From NCBI GenBank assembly GCA_963989245.1, contig OZ022341.1, forward strand, positions 69,256,764 through 69,320,763: 64,000 nt of DNA, written 5' to 3'. Position numbers and translations under genes: made by a program. Shown here one piece after another: positions 33,241 through 43,847 of this stretch (position 1 is the stretch's first letter; each line of letters starts with the position of its first letter). The notes under the pieces are model-generated. The model saw only the letters and a list, made by a program, of their open reading frames with translations. It was not told the origin of the DNA and searched no databases. The DNA is from Nansenia antarctica (Eukaryota > Chordata > Actinopteri > Argentiniformes > Microstomatidae).

Positions 33241-36200
33241 GATAGATGAAAGCACAGGTGGGTATACCTGCTGGGCATTGCTGCCTGTCGCACCTCCGAC
33301 GGTGCCAGTGGGCTGACTGCAGGGTCGTCAGCCGGGAGCCACCCTTCACTGATGTTTCGCTCCTTTAATCCCGGAACATCTCAAGGTGGTGGAGCAGTGA
33401 CAGGGACGTCTCCCTGCCACTCCCTGCAGCCAGCCCTAGGATCCTCCTTTCCCCCACGCCTTGTCCTTTCTTCTGAGCCAGAGCCAGAAGCTCCCTTGTT
33501 CAGCCTCCTCCGCCAGGTCTTTGAGCGCCTTTCTCAGTTTGGATCCTGTGATCCCCAGCGACCTCAGGAGCCGCTGTGTAGATGTTCCTGTATAGCCTCT
33601 GCACCCAACTTGCACAGGATAGGTGACTGCCCTCCACCCTGCTTGCGAGCACGCAGCTGCCAAGTCTGTGTACTTTTCCTTCTTTCTCTCGAAGGCAGCC
33701 TCCATCCCCTCTTCCCATGGAACGGTCAGCTCCGCCATGATGACTGTCCTCATCGGGGTAGACCAGAGTACGACATCTGGCCGAAGGGAGGTTGATGTGA
33801 TCTCGTGTGGGAACTTCAGCTGTCGATCGAGGTCAGCTCTCATGTTCCACTCTCCTCCAGGAGACAGGAGGGACCACTGCTTCGTGCTGCTGCCCTGACT
33901 TTTTCCCCCTTGCCGGACAAACTGGATCCGCTGCTGTGATGTGACTGGGCTGCTCTTGTTTGATTCCAGTCTGCGTGCTTCCAGAATTTCCGCTAGTTTG
34001 CGCAGCACCCGGTCGTGCCGCCATCTGTACCGACCCAGCGTCAGTCCCGCCTTGCATCCAGAGAGGATGTGTCGCAAGTTTGGGTTGTTGGCGTTGCAGA
34101 GTTGGCAGGTCTCCTCTGTGCCGTACCAGAGGTGCAGGTTCCGGGAACTGGGAAGGGTGTCGTAGGTGGCCCTGATCGAGAAGCTCAACCTTGCTTGGGG
34201 CAGCCTCCACATATCCTTCCATGTGATGGCTCTGTTGATCACAGCCTCCCACGTTGTCCACCTTCCTTGCTGTTGTTGGCCCACGGCTCTGATTTTGTAG
34301 CACTCCTCTTCGATCTTTACGACTTCGGAGATCACTAGATCTTTCCTTTCCTTCCTCGTTGCCTTGGACCACATCTTGGGTGCTGATCCCCATCCAAACC
34401 CAGTCCTGCCTGGCTGCAGCACCCCGACGATCTCCTGGTGTTTCAAGCGATTGATGGCCTGGTCAACTGCCTGCGTGGCATCCCACTTGCGTCCTGTGCG
34501 AACCTGGGCCTTGCTGTGTTGGACAAACGGGTCGGGTGAGTCTCTCAGCTCGAACACGAGTCTCACCTTCTCCTGTTTATAGCCCAGGCTGATGGATTTC
34601 AGTGGGAGCTTCAGTGTGGTTCTTCCAAACAGCGCTGTATTAGTGAGGCAGCGGGGAAGGCCCAGCCACTTGCGGATGTAGTTGTTGGCTTTTGCGTCCA
34701 ACTTCAGCACTGTTGTTAAAGTGATGTCACACAACTTCAGGGGCCACGTGAGACGTTGGTATAAGGTGAACTGGTAACACCACACCTTGAATTTTCCTGG
34801 CAGGAGGCTTTGGTCGATCTTCTTCAGGCCGTCCAAGAGCTGGGAAGTGACAGAAGAAGCCATGTGCTTGTCAGAAAGGTCAGCCGTGTAGAGCCTTCCG
34901 AGGCTTCGCACAGGATGGTCCACTAGCAGCGGGATCTTCTCGCCATCCACTGAGAAAGAGATGTTGTCATTCCGGACTCCTTTCCTGATTGAGAGACTGC
35001 GGGACTTAGTTGGTTTTATCCTCATCCGGGCCCATGTTAGGAGCTCCTCAAACCTCTTCAGAAGTCTCGCTGTGCACGCTGCTGTCTGAAGGAGTGTGGT
35101 GACATCATCCATATAGCTCCGTAGGGCTGGGAGTCGCAGACCTGACTGGGATCTGACTCCTCGGACCATCTGTCTTCCGCCGATTAGGATGATCTCAAAC
35201 GCTGCTGTGAAAAGGATGGGGGAGTTCGAACAACCCATCGCTATCCCTTTCTCCAGCCGGTGCCAACACGTTGAGAACTCCTGGGTTGTGTAGCATACAT
35301 GGAAGTTGTTAAAGTAGGTTGCTAGTAGGCTCTGGATGCACGGTGGTATGTGGAAGAATTTGAGGGCAAAGTGGATGAACTGGTGGGGAACAGACCCATA
35401 TGCATTTGCAAGGTCCAGCCAAACGACGTGCAGGTCTGATTTGCTCCGCTTCGCTGTCTGGATCTGTTCCCAGATCATAGCCGAGTGCTCCACGCAGCCA
35501 GGAAATCCTGGGACGCCTGCCTTCTGACAGCTGGTGTCGATGTAATTGTTTGCCAGGAGGTAGCTGGTCATGCGCTTTGCCAGCACTGAGAAGAAAATCT
35601 TCCCCTCCACATTCAATAAGGCTATGCCTCTGAATTGGCTGATGTTATGGGAGTCTTTCTCTTTCGGGATGAAGGTAGTGACTGCTCTGCTCCATGCTGA
35701 AGGGATGGATTCTGTTTTCCAGGCAATGCCCATTAGTCTCCACAAAAGCTTCAGGGTCATTGGGCAGTTCTTGTATACCCTATAGGAGACGCCATTTGGT
35801 CCGGGTGCAGATGCAGCTCTCGCATGCTCCACCACCTGCTTGACTTCAGACCATCTGGGGGGAGTGGTGTCAAACTGAGAAGAGGGCTCGGGTGGGAGCG
35901 GTACGTGCCCTGGGGAACCAAGGGGACTCTCCCTTTGGCTGTCACTGAGCTGGTCCTTGATGTGTTCCTCCAGCTCCTGCTCGGTGGTCTGCAGCTTCCC
36001 CGATTTCGTCTCCTCAAGCAAACCCCGGGCGTACTTAAACGGGTCCCTGAAGAAGTTCGTCCTTGCCTTTTCCTTGTTGCTTCTACGTTTCCTGATCCTT
36101 TCAGCTCGCCTCAGGTGGGTGAGTCTGGTTCTGATCTGACTCCAGAGGTTCTGCAAGCCCTCCTTCTCCTCTTCCTCAGCTCTCCTCCATGCCTTCCGCA

Positions 36201-36966
36201 AACGTCGCCGCTCCTTTACCAGCTGGAGGATTTCTCTCTCCCGTCTCCCGCTCTGCCTAGGAACGGTCCTCCTCTGAGGCATCTCTCCAAATCTTCCCTT
36301 GCCTTCCTCATAGATGATATGGCCGAAGATGTTCAGCTTGGACGTTGTGCTGCCTCTTAGACTGTTCTGGAGGGTGGTATGTAAGCTTTCGTCGAAGCTT
36401 CTCCATGAATCCTTGTCGCTGGCCTTTGGCCACTTGATCTTGGGTTTCCGGTCTGGCTTCTCTGGGGTTTCTTTGGTGGATTCTCTACCTGACGTTCTGC
36501 TCTGATGCTCCTGTTGTGGGTCGTGCAGATGTGGTTGCAAATCCTGCTGGGGAGGCTGTTCTTGCTCTCTCTCACTGGATGCAATGGTGGGATCAGTAGC
36601 ACTGTGGTGCTCAACCTGGCTCTGATTCCTCCTTGTCTGACCTGCTGGCGCAATGCAAGCTTGCATCTGGTAGCTGCCGCCGCATTTTGTCCTCCCCTGG
36701 TGGATCCGCAGGCCCAAGTAGGTTGTTACTTTGGACCACCCACAGCTGCATTCTCTCAGGATCCTTTGATCGTTAGTCGTTGCCGTTCCAGTCGTTACCG
36801 TGTTATCTGTCCTGATTGGTCCATCTTCCATCCCGCCTCTCGGTGGACCGCCGGGTTGTTTTTTCCTTATTCTGCTTGTAGTTAGTTTGGGGAGTCCCTG
36901 TAGCAAGGCTACAAGGACGTGTTTAAAGGGTAACTAGCCCCGCCACCCCCGGTGCAGTCTTTCCTG
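33241..36966 (-). mobile_element. HERO-like retrotransposon, copy 6 (complete)
   Basis: 3,726 bp with the common flanks. This is the last occupied site of the array. Confidence 0.85.
33436..36831 (-). CDS. Retrotransposon RT/endonuclease, copy 6
   Basis: Full-length 1131-aa ORF of the copy 3-6 sub-group. Unique changes include I536N in motif B (GCSNSPILF), K300R in the linker and Q932L just after the CCHC knuckle. The catalytic aspartates and endonuclease residues are present. Confidence 0.85.
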   Translation of the reverse strand: MEDGPIRTDNTVTTGTATTNDQRILRECSCGWSKVTTYLGLRIHQGRTKCGGSYQMQACIAPAGQTRRNQSQVEHHSATDPTIASSEREQEQPPQQDLQPHLHDPQQEHQSRTSGRESTKETPEKPDRKPKIKWPKASDKDSWRSFDESLHTTLQNSLRGSTTSKLNIFGHIIYEEGKGRFGEMPQRRTVPRQSGRREREILQLVKERRRLRKAWRRAEEEEKEGLQNLWSQIRTRLTHLRRAERIRKRRSNKEKARTNFFRDPFKYARGLLEETKSGKLQTTEQELEEHIKDQLSDSQRESPLGSPGHVPLPPEPSSQFDTTPPRWSEVKQVVEHARAASAPGPNGVSYRVYKNCPMTLKLLWRLMGIAWKTESIPSAWSRAVTTFIPKEKDSHNISQFRGIALLNVEGKIFFSVLAKRMTSYLLANNYIDTSCQKAGVPGFPGCVEHSAMIWEQIQTAKRSKSDLHVVWLDLANAYGSVPHQFIHFALKFFHIPPCIQSLLATYFNNFHVCYTTQEFSTCWHRLEKGIAMGCSNSPILFTAAFEIILIGGRQMVRGVRSQSGLRLPALRSYMDDVTTLLQTAACTARLLKRFEELLTWARMRIKPTKSRSLSIRKGVRNDNISFSVDGEKIPLLVDHPVRSLGRLYTADLSDKHMASSVTSQLLDGLKKIDQSLLPGKFKVWCYQFTLYQRLTWPLKLCDITLTTVLKLDAKANNYIRKWLGLPRCLTNTALFGRTTLKLPLKSISLGYKQEKVRLVFELRDSPDPFVQHSKAQVRTGRKWDATQAVDQAINRLKHQEIVGVLQPGRTGFGWGSAPKMWSKATRKERKDLVISEVVKIEEECYKIRAVGQQQQGRWTTWEAVINRAITWKDMWRLPQARLSFSIRATYDTLPSSRNLHLWYGTEETCQLCNANNPNLRHILSGCKAGLTLGRYRWRHDRVLRKLAEILEARRLESNKSSPVTSQQRIQFVRQGGKSQGSSTKQWSLLSPGGEWNMRADLDRQLKFPHEITSTSLRPDVVLWSTPMRTVIMAELTVPWEEGMEAAFERKKEKYTDLAAACSQAGWRAVTYPVQVGCRGYTGTSTQRLLRSLGITGSKLRKALKDLAEEAEQGSFWLWLRRKDKAWGKGGS

Positions 36967-37113
36967 CATATAAAAATACAAATAAACATAAATAAAATAT
37001 AATAAATACAAAATAATTTCACTTATCAAAGTTGTGATGTGTTTTTCTTTAGTTAAACTTGAGTCCAATTGAGTCTGAAAACACACACTCTCTCTCTCAC
37101 ACACACACACACA

Positions 37114-37178
<65 letters not shown>

Positions 37179-37191
37179 ACACACACACACA
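36967..37191. repeat. AT-rich spacer and (CT)n(CA)n between units 6 and 7
   Basis: A shorter CT and CA block than in the interior junctions, with a CATACA interruption near 37,173. Confidence 0.85.
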
Positions 37192-37676
37192 GACATCATC
37201 ACATACTCCATCCCCTTGGTCCGGACCATGAAATGCAAAAGGGTGTTCTCATTTGCAGCCCCTTCCTCTTGGAATTCATTACAGCAGAGTCTGAAACTGT
37301 CTCAGCTGATCCCTCTCTCCAGTTTCAAGCTCTTGCTGAGAGGCATACAGTGCGAGTCCATGATTTGTTCTTGCTATTAAGTTGACCCTCCCTTTTGCCC
37401 ATTACTGACCCCTCCCTGTCCCTAGATCTTTAGCTGTCTAGTTTTAGGTTTTTGTAGTTTTAGTTTAGTTTTAGATTATCTTAGACTGTTTTAGACTAGT
37501 TTTAGTTTTAGACTATGTAGTTTTAGTTTAGTTTTAGACTATGTAGGCCAGGTTTTGTATTGTATTTGTTTGTGGTGGATGTTGTATGCCTGTGAACAGG
37601 TCACACTTGAAAATGAGCCCTTGGGGCTCAATGTGTTTCTTACCTGTATAAATAGAGGTTAAATAAAATAAAATAG
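37192..37676 (+). mobile_element. LINE tail, unit 7
   Basis: Short form, like unit 1 (one TTAGATTATCTTAGACTG segment). It has private changes such as GAAATGCAAAAGGGTG. Confidence 0.75.
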
Positions 37677-37851
37677 AAAAAAAAATACATTTGGATGCGG
37701 TGATGTCATAATCAAAAAGTGCATCGTAGCAATGGAATGTTTGAGTTAAAATGTTTGGTTGATAGGTGCCAGAATTCAGTTTTGGTGGTAACAGCCCTAA
37801 GACTAGACCTGAAACGTATTACTCCAAGCTAATATTCTAGACTTTTCCAAA

Positions 37852-38787
37852 ATGAGCTTTTACGTCCAGCAACTTCATCCACTTGCACCCCCATGCATGG
37901 CTCAAGGTAGACAGCATCTTCCTTTGCCACAAAGTAAGAACAGTTTCATGTCTTATTTCATTGATTTGTTACCATTTGAATAATAAAATAAAAAATAAAA
38001 AATACCAAATAAAGCTGTTTTGTGTATCAGTCAATGTGACTTGATGTTGACCAATATTGAATGTGTATTCTAGTGCCTGGTCCTGGTCACCAGCAGGTGC
38101 AGCACATAGATCTCTGTCTCCAAGAGCGGGACTACATGGAGCAGTGCCAGCAGAACCAGTTCCACTGCAGTTCCATGGCTCAAGGTAGACAGCATCTTCA
38201 TTTGCCACAAAGTAAGAACAGTTTCATATCTTATTTCATTGATTTGTTACCATTTTAATAAAATAAAATAAAAATGTTTTACCAAATAAAGCTGTTTTGT
38301 GTATCAGTCAATGTGACTTGTTGACCAATATTGAATGTGTATTCTAGTGCCTGGTCCTGGTCACCAGCAGGTGCAGCACATAGATCTCTGTCTCCAAGAG
38401 CGGGACTACATGGAGCAGTGCCAGCAGAACCAGTTCCACTACTACGTCTCTGAGCTACAGAACTACCTCTGGCTGATACAACACGACCCAATGGTTCTCC
38501 ACTACCTGCCTGAGGAGAAAAGGGGGCGTATGTTCAGCTTCTTCTTAGAGCAGAGGGACAGAGCTATGCGGGTACGCTCAGTGGAGAGAGAGGTCAACAA
38601 GAGCACAGTAACACAGCTGAGGAAGAGAAAGGCCCAGGAGGAATGGACGGTGCCTCCTCAGAAGAAACAGTGTGTGGGTTCAAACCAGCAGCTGCTTTTC
38701 GCTGAGGAAGAGATGGAGAAACTGGAGGCCATTCCAGGGATCCTGGACCTGGCTGTGAAGATGGGCTTCCTGTCTGCATCTGACTAG
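37852..38787 (+). CDS. Unit 7 copy of array gene (one internal repeat exon)
   Basis: Predicted exons 37852-37933, 38074-38211 and 38348-38787; 219 aa with a single 46-residue repeat. The repeat has LHLPQ for LPLPQ, and the final exon reads SELQNYLWLIQ. Its flanking variants (TGATGTCATAATC, GATAGGTGCC, GAAACGTATT upstream) match unit 1 rather than the interior units. Splice sites and TAG stop are normal. There is no retrotransposon downstream. Confidence 0.7.
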
Positions 38788-38930
38788 TTAACTTTAACCC
38801 TCTGATTGGTAGCCCTTCCTGACTGAATAATACACATTTATTTATTTAGTAGTAATATGATAATATGTTAGATAATATATGTTATGTTATAATATATTTA
38901 TATCAGGTATGTATTTATCATGTTAGGGTT

Positions 38931-38955
38931 TAATTATGAATACATATAAAAATAC
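38931..38955. other. Unoccupied retrotransposon target site
   Basis: TAATTATGAA-TA-CATATAAAAATAC: the left and right flanks of all six elements are joined here with two extra bases. This defines the element termini and the 2-bp target deletion in the filled units. Confidence 0.85.
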
Positions 38956-39055
38956 AAATAAACATAAATAAAATATAATAAATAAAAAATAATTTCACTT
39001 ATCAAAGTTGTGATGTGTTTTTCTTTAGTTAAACTTGAGTCCAATTGAGTCTGAA

Positions 39056-39063
39056 AACACACA

Positions 39064-39123
<60 letters not shown>

Positions 39124-39162
39124 ACTTGTGGCTGAGCCCAGGACACACACACACACACACAC
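39056..39162. repeat. (CT)n(CA)n block at the right edge of the array
   Basis: CA tract, then AGACTTGTGGCTGAGCCCAG, then a second CA tract ending in CCAGGGCAGCC. This pairs with the left-edge block at 355-644 and closes the array. Confidence 0.85.
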
Positions 39163-39547
39163 CCAGGGCAGCCCTCCTCCACCGATAGCAGACACACTTG
39201 CAGGGTTCCAGGTGTGTGTGTCTAATGTGACAGGTAGACCCATGCCATTACCACCCCTCCCCTCCCCACCTCTCCCCTCTCTACCTCCCCCCTCCCCTCG
39301 CCTCTCTACCTCCCCCCTGCCTCGATCTCCTCATTCTGCAGCAACAAAGGAGCAGTGATGGAGGTGATTTCTCTGTGATTGTCCTCTGATTCTCTCTGAA
39401 ACGGAGCCGGGGGGAATGATGACGCCCCTGTGATTGTCCTGGGTCCTCTATCTCCACAGAGGCTCGGCCGTAGCCAAGCCATAATGACATCCATACCGCC
39501 AGCCATAATGTCATAACGCAGTACAGTCATGTACATTAACACATATG
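39163..39547. other. Non-array sequence, no gene seen
   Basis: Unique-looking sequence with a CCTCCC-rich tract (39,241-39,325). A roughly 60-bp segment at 39,477-39,540 (GCCATAATGACATCC...) recurs in diverged form at 39,830-39,890, so a small direct duplication brackets the SINE. Confidence 0.5.
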
Positions 39548-39825
39548 GGGCGTTGGGGAGGCTGCGGCGCAGGAGGTAGAGCTGCCGTCTAATGATCGCA
39601 AGGTTGGCAGATCGGCGGTTCGAGCCCCGGATAGCCATGTATCGAGGTGTCCTTGGGCAAGACACTGAACCCCAGATTTCTCCCAGTGAGCGGGGCCGGC
39701 GGGCGCCTTGCATGGCAGCTTGCTGCCATTGGTGTGTGAGTGTGTGTGTGAATGGGTGAATGAGAGGCTGTTGTAAAGCGCTTTGGAATAAGGCGCTATA
39801 TAAGTCAGTCCATTTACCATTAGTT
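39548..39825 (+). mobile_element. tRNA-derived SINE
   Basis: A-box-like GCAGGAGGTAGAGCTGCC and a perfect B box GGTTCGAGCCC (39,617-39,627) are spaced as in a tRNA promoter. There follows a non-tRNA body with CCTTGGGCAAGACACTGAA and a tail with AAAGCGCTTTGG and GCGCTATATAA. It would be transcribed by RNA polymerase III and mobilised in trans by a LINE. It is not a functional tRNA, because no cloverleaf acceptor stem is formed. Confidence 0.75.
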
Positions 39826-39987
39826 CTGCCATAATGACAACCATAACATCAGCCATGTCAGATAACACAGTACAGTAATATGAATGCATATGCGACACAG
39901 TCTGATCATTTGGTCCATCGATGTCGGCAAACAATCAAAAAGTTCAGACTTTTCTCTTTTGAAACACGGAACTACGTTTCAACATTG

Positions 39988-42900
39988 TTGAATGAATGAA
40001 TGAATGAATGGACTTTATTGTCATTGCTACAGTACAGGTACCAAACAACGAAATTTAGGAGGGGTGGCTCCCCTGGTGTTAGGAAAGGGAAAAAAAATAA
40101 ACTTTTAGAAAAAAAAATCACAAGAAGGTTAGGAGCTGGTTTACATAAATAAAGGCTATGTACACAATCCACTGTACTATACTGTACAGATAGTCAACTA
40201 GGGTTGTCATATTGCACAATAGTATTTTTTCACGTTATTTAAAGTGTCACAGTTTGCAGGCTTGAAATGTACATGTTTGTGCCTCAGCACTACACCTGAT
40301 TTTTTCAGTCCAGCAGCTGCCATACAATCCGTCCAGACTGTCCAGGGCCCAGAACTTAGGTCTTTGCTGTGTTCAGGGCCTGGACGGCCCTGTGGTAGAA
40401 GCAGTTCTTCAGTCTGTTTGTCTTAGCGGCCAGGGTCCTGAACCTCCTTTTCGAGGGCAGCCTGGTAAAGTGTACGTGCCCAGGGTGGGTCGGGTCCCTG
40501 GATATCTTTGAGGCCTTCCTGAGACAGCGTGTGTTGTACAGCTCTTCCAGAGAGGGGAGGGGGGCGCCGGTGATCTTCTGTGCTGTTCTCACTACTCTCT
40601 GTAGCGCATTTCTCTCCGCTGTTGTGCAGCTGGAGAACCAGTTGCAGATGCCGTAGGTGAGGATGCTCTCCACTGCGCCGTGGTAGAAGGCCACCAGTAT
40701 CTCCTGCTTGTTGTGTTCCTTCCTGAGGCATCTCAGGGTGTATAGCCGCTGTTGTGCCCTCTTGATGGTGCCTTTTGTGTTGTCCTTCCAGGTCAGGTCA
40801 TCCCGCATGTGATGTCCCAGGAATCGGAGGGTTGAGACTCTCTCCACGCTCTCTCCGTCGATGAGCAGGGGCTGGATCTCGGACTTTTTCCTCCTGAAGT
40901 CTACGATGAATTCCTGGGTCTTTGACTTGTTCAGCAGCAGGTTGTTAACCTTGCACAGCTTGCTCAGTTGCTCTACCTCATCCCTGTACGCCGCCTCGTC
41001 CCCCCCCGAGATACATCCCACCACGGTGGTGTCGTCTGCAAACTTTACGATGTAGTTGCTGGGGTGGACGGGGGTGAAGTCGTAGGTGTAGAGGTTGTAG
41101 AGGATGGGGCTTAGCACGCAGCCCTGGGGGGACCCAGTGCTGAGGCTGAGGGCTGTGGAGGTGTGGGGGCCCACCCGCACCCTCTGGGGGCGGTCGGTCA
41201 GGAAGTCCTTGATCCACGCACATATAGAGTGTGATAGACCCAGGTCTAGTAGTTTGGTCACTAGCCTGTCTGGAAGGATGGTGTTGAAGGCGGAGCTGAA
41301 GTCCACGAAGAGCAGTCTCGCGTAGCTGTTTCCCCTCTCCAGGTGGGATAGAGTGGCGTGGAGAGTCGTCGCGATGGCGTCCTCTGTGGACCTGTGGGCT
41401 CTGTAGGCGAACTGGTATGGATCCAGGTTGGGCGGGAGGCGTGTGAGTATGTGGGCCCGGACTAGTTTCTCGAAGCACTTCATGATGATTGGTGTGAGTG
41501 CCACCGGGCGGTAGTCGTTTAGGCAGCTCACCGTGCTTTTCTTCGGGACTGGGATGATAGTTGAGGTTTTCAGGCAGGGTGGGACGGTGGCCTGGGACAG
41601 GGACTGGTTAAAGATGTTGGTGAAAACCCCGGCCAGCTGGTCGGCGCAGTCTCTCAGCACCCGTCCCAGGACGCCATCCGGCCCCGAGGCTTTCCTGGGG
41701 TCCACCGCCTTCAGTACGCGTCTCACTTCATGCTCTGTGAGGGTGAGGCTGCTGAGAGCTGGAGAGAGTGGTGTTTGTGTTGCGGTTACCTCCGTTCGCC
41801 CCTCGTCGAACCGGGCGTAGAAGGTGTTCAGCTTTCCCGCCAGCAGGGGGTCGTCCTCTGCGGCTGTGAGCCTGTTGGCTCTGAAGTTTGTCATCTGCTG
41901 AACCCCCTGCCACATCCGCCTGGAGTCGTTGCTCAGGAGGCATTCCTCAATCTTCTCTCTGTGCTCTGCCTTGGCCGCTTTGATTCCGCGCTTTAGGTTG
42001 GCCCTGGTGGAGCTGTACAGCGGTGTGCTCTTCCCTGCGAAGAAGGCGTTGTCCCTCTCGTTGATCAGTTTTTGGACCTTCCCAGTCATCCATGGCTTCG
42101 TGTTGGGGTAGACCCGGACCCGTTTGTCCACGGTGACTGAGTTGGTGCAGTTCACTATGTGGTTCAGAACCGACGACGTGTACTGTTCCAGGTCCTCATG
42201 CTCATATTCCTGCCATAGGGTGTCATTTAGGCAGATCTGCAGTGGAGCGGACCCTTCTGGCCAGGTTCTGACAGTCTTAGTGGTGATGGGAGCACTTTTC
42301 CCCATGGTAGTGTATGCAGGAATCAGGAGGATTGACACATGGTCAGACATGCCTAGATGAGCTAGCGGACTAGCCTTGTAAGCACGTTTGATGTTGGTGT
42401 ATACCTTGTCCAGTGTTTTTTCTCCTCTCGTTGCACATTTCACATGCTGATAGAACTTGGGTAGTACTGCCTTCAGGTCGACATGATTGAAATCCCCCGC
42501 TATGATGTAAATAGCCTGTGGATCAGTGCTTTGTTGGCCACTGATGACTTCATATAGTCGCGCCAATGCTAGGCTGCTGTCTGCGCTAGGCGCTATGTAC
42601 ACACATGTTATGAGCACCGCGTTAAACTCCCTCGGGAGGTATGTGGGTCGGCATTTAACAGTCAAGTATTCCAGGTCTGGGGAGCAGTGGCTACTTACAG
42701 TTTTCGTGTTTAAGCACCAGCTATCCTTCGTCGATATTATGATCCCACCTCCTCTTGACTTGCCGCTAAGCTCCGTTCGGTCAGCGCAATGTAAGGTCCT
42801 TCCCTCTAAGCTAACAGCTGAGTCCACAATAGCGTCATTTAGCCAGGTTTCGGTCAGAATAATCACACAGCTATCCCCCACGATGTTGTTTTTGGCAACC

Positions 42901-43710
42901 TGTAGTCTCAGTTCATCCATCTTGTTCGTCAGGGACCTGACGTTGGAGAGGAAAATACTTGGCAAAGCAGGTTTGTCTGGGCTACGTCTTAATCTTGCTA
43001 GCAGGTCTCCCCGGCGGCCCCGTCGTTTCCTACGGTCTCGCCGCCGGCGTTTACGCCTCAGGGAGGGAACTGAGTACCAAGGTTCTCCCGGTAGACGGCC
43101 GATCTCTTTGTGTATCCTGTTTTGCTCCAGAAACTCCGCTGTAACTATCTTGTCGTTTTGCGTGCCGACTTCTAATAAGTCGAGCCTGCTGTAGGTACTA
43201 TTTACACAACTGTTCCCTATAAGTACTAAAATAAAAGTGTACATACAAATGTACTTAAAAACACAAAGAAACACCAGTGTGGAAGCCACTCCAGCTGCAG
43301 CGTCTAAGCGCGCGGCCATCTTGGACTTATATTGAGAATCACAACACAACACTCACTAGTCAAGTCAAAATGCTGCAATGCAATGGATTGGGTGAGTAGT
43401 CCCCACTGCTACCTAGTTAACTATAACACTACTTTACATTGTTAGCAGGCTCACGAAACAAGCTGTGTTAGTTGACTAGCGACATGTCATTGCTTTTCAA
43501 CAACGCGGAAATGTATTCACATTTTTTCCGAAAGAAAAGTCTGATCATTACATCGGATCCCGACATTATGTGGACCAAAGCATTAGAACGTGACACGTAT
43601 GTGACGGCAGTTGGTGAAAGCGGGAACAAGTCGGCAACCGATTTTATTATTATTTATTTTATTCCGAAAGATTTCAACATTATTGAAAATCAATGACACA
43701 CTCGCTAGTC
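39988..43710 (-). mobile_element. Rex1/CR1-group LINE, near complete
   Basis: The 3' end lies at a (GAAT)n tail near 39,988-40,010 (read on the - strand as ATTC repeats). A 3' UTR of about 340 bp, one long ORF and a 5' region carrying a tandem duplication of about 350 bp follow. The right limit is approximate. Confidence 0.7.
40356..43319 (-). CDS. Rex1/CR1-type LINE ORF2: AP endonuclease plus reverse transcriptase
   Basis: 987 aa from the AUG at 43319 (AAGATGG, good Kozak context); the frame is open a little further upstream without an AUG. After an N-terminal hydrophobic stretch and an R-rich segment comes an exonuclease/endonuclease/phosphatase fold with SNVRSL, ILTETWLND, AGDFNH and a terminal SDH. 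The RT has SGPDG, YRPVALTPI, FVDFSSAFN (motif A), GSPQGCVLSP (motif B) and catalytic FADD, followed by a thumb region with RFLG. This is the domain order of APE-type LINEs; the RT is closest in style to the fish Rex1/L2/CR1 group. There is no stop or frameshift, so the copy is young and could still be active. Confidence 0.85.
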   Translation of the reverse strand: MAARLDAAAGVASTLVFLCVFKYICMYTFILVLIGNSCVNSTYSRLDLLEVGTQNDKIVTAEFLEQNRIHKEIGRLPGEPWYSVPSLRRKRRRRDRRKRRGRRGDLLARLRRSPDKPALPSIFLSNVRSLTNKMDELRLQVAKNNIVGDSCVIILTETWLNDAIVDSAVSLEGRTLHCADRTELSGKSRGGGIIISTKDSWCLNTKTVSSHCSPDLEYLTVKCRPTYLPREFNAVLITCVYIAPSADSSLALARLYEVISGQQSTDPQAIYIIAGDFNHVDLKAVLPKFYQHVKCATRGEKTLDKVYTNIKRAYKASPLAHLGMSDHVSILLIPAYTTMGKSAPITTKTVRTWPEGSAPLQICLNDTLWQEYEHEDLEQYTSSVLNHIVNCTNSVTVDKRVRVYPNTKPWMTGKVQKLINERDNAFFAGKSTPLYSSTRANLKRGIKAAKAEHREKIEECLLSNDSRRMWQGVQQMTNFRANRLTAAEDDPLLAGKLNTFYARFDEGRTEVTATQTPLSPALSSLTLTEHEVRRVLKAVDPRKASGPDGVLGRVLRDCADQLAGVFTNIFNQSLSQATVPPCLKTSTIIPVPKKSTVSCLNDYRPVALTPIIMKCFEKLVRAHILTRLPPNLDPYQFAYRAHRSTEDAIATTLHATLSHLERGNSYARLLFVDFSSAFNTILPDRLVTKLLDLGLSHSICAWIKDFLTDRPQRVRVGPHTSTALSLSTGSPQGCVLSPILYNLYTYDFTPVHPSNYIVKFADDTTVVGCISGGDEAAYRDEVEQLSKLCKVNNLLLNKSKTQEFIVDFRRKKSEIQPLLIDGESVERVSTLRFLGHHMRDDLTWKDNTKGTIKRAQQRLYTLRCLRKEHNKQEILVAFYHGAVESILTYGICNWFSSCTTAERNALQRVVRTAQKITGAPLPSLEELYNTRCLRKASKISRDPTHPGHVHFTRLPSKRRFRTLAAKTNRLKNCFYHRAVQALNTAKT

Positions 43711-43829
43711 AAGCCAAACATTGCAACGCAATGGATTGGGTGAGTAATCCCCCACTACTACCTAGTTAGTGGTGTAGAGTAGTGGGGATTACTCACCCAA
43801 TCCATTGCGTTGCGATATTTTGGCTTGAC
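43331..43829. repeat. Tandem and inverted repeats at the LINE 5' end
   Basis: A segment containing CAATGGATTGGGTGAGTA occurs at about 43,383 and again at about 43,730 in the same orientation, within matching flanks about 350 bp apart. A third copy lies inverted at 43,778-43,829, giving a hairpin with 43,708-43,757 as the left arm and a loop of about 20 nt. Confidence 0.75.
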
Positions 43830-43847
43830 CCACCGGCGGCTAATTCA

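Noticed and set aside
39548..39825. Functional tRNA gene
   Set aside because: A and B boxes are present but no complete cloverleaf forms, and the body continues as a SINE.
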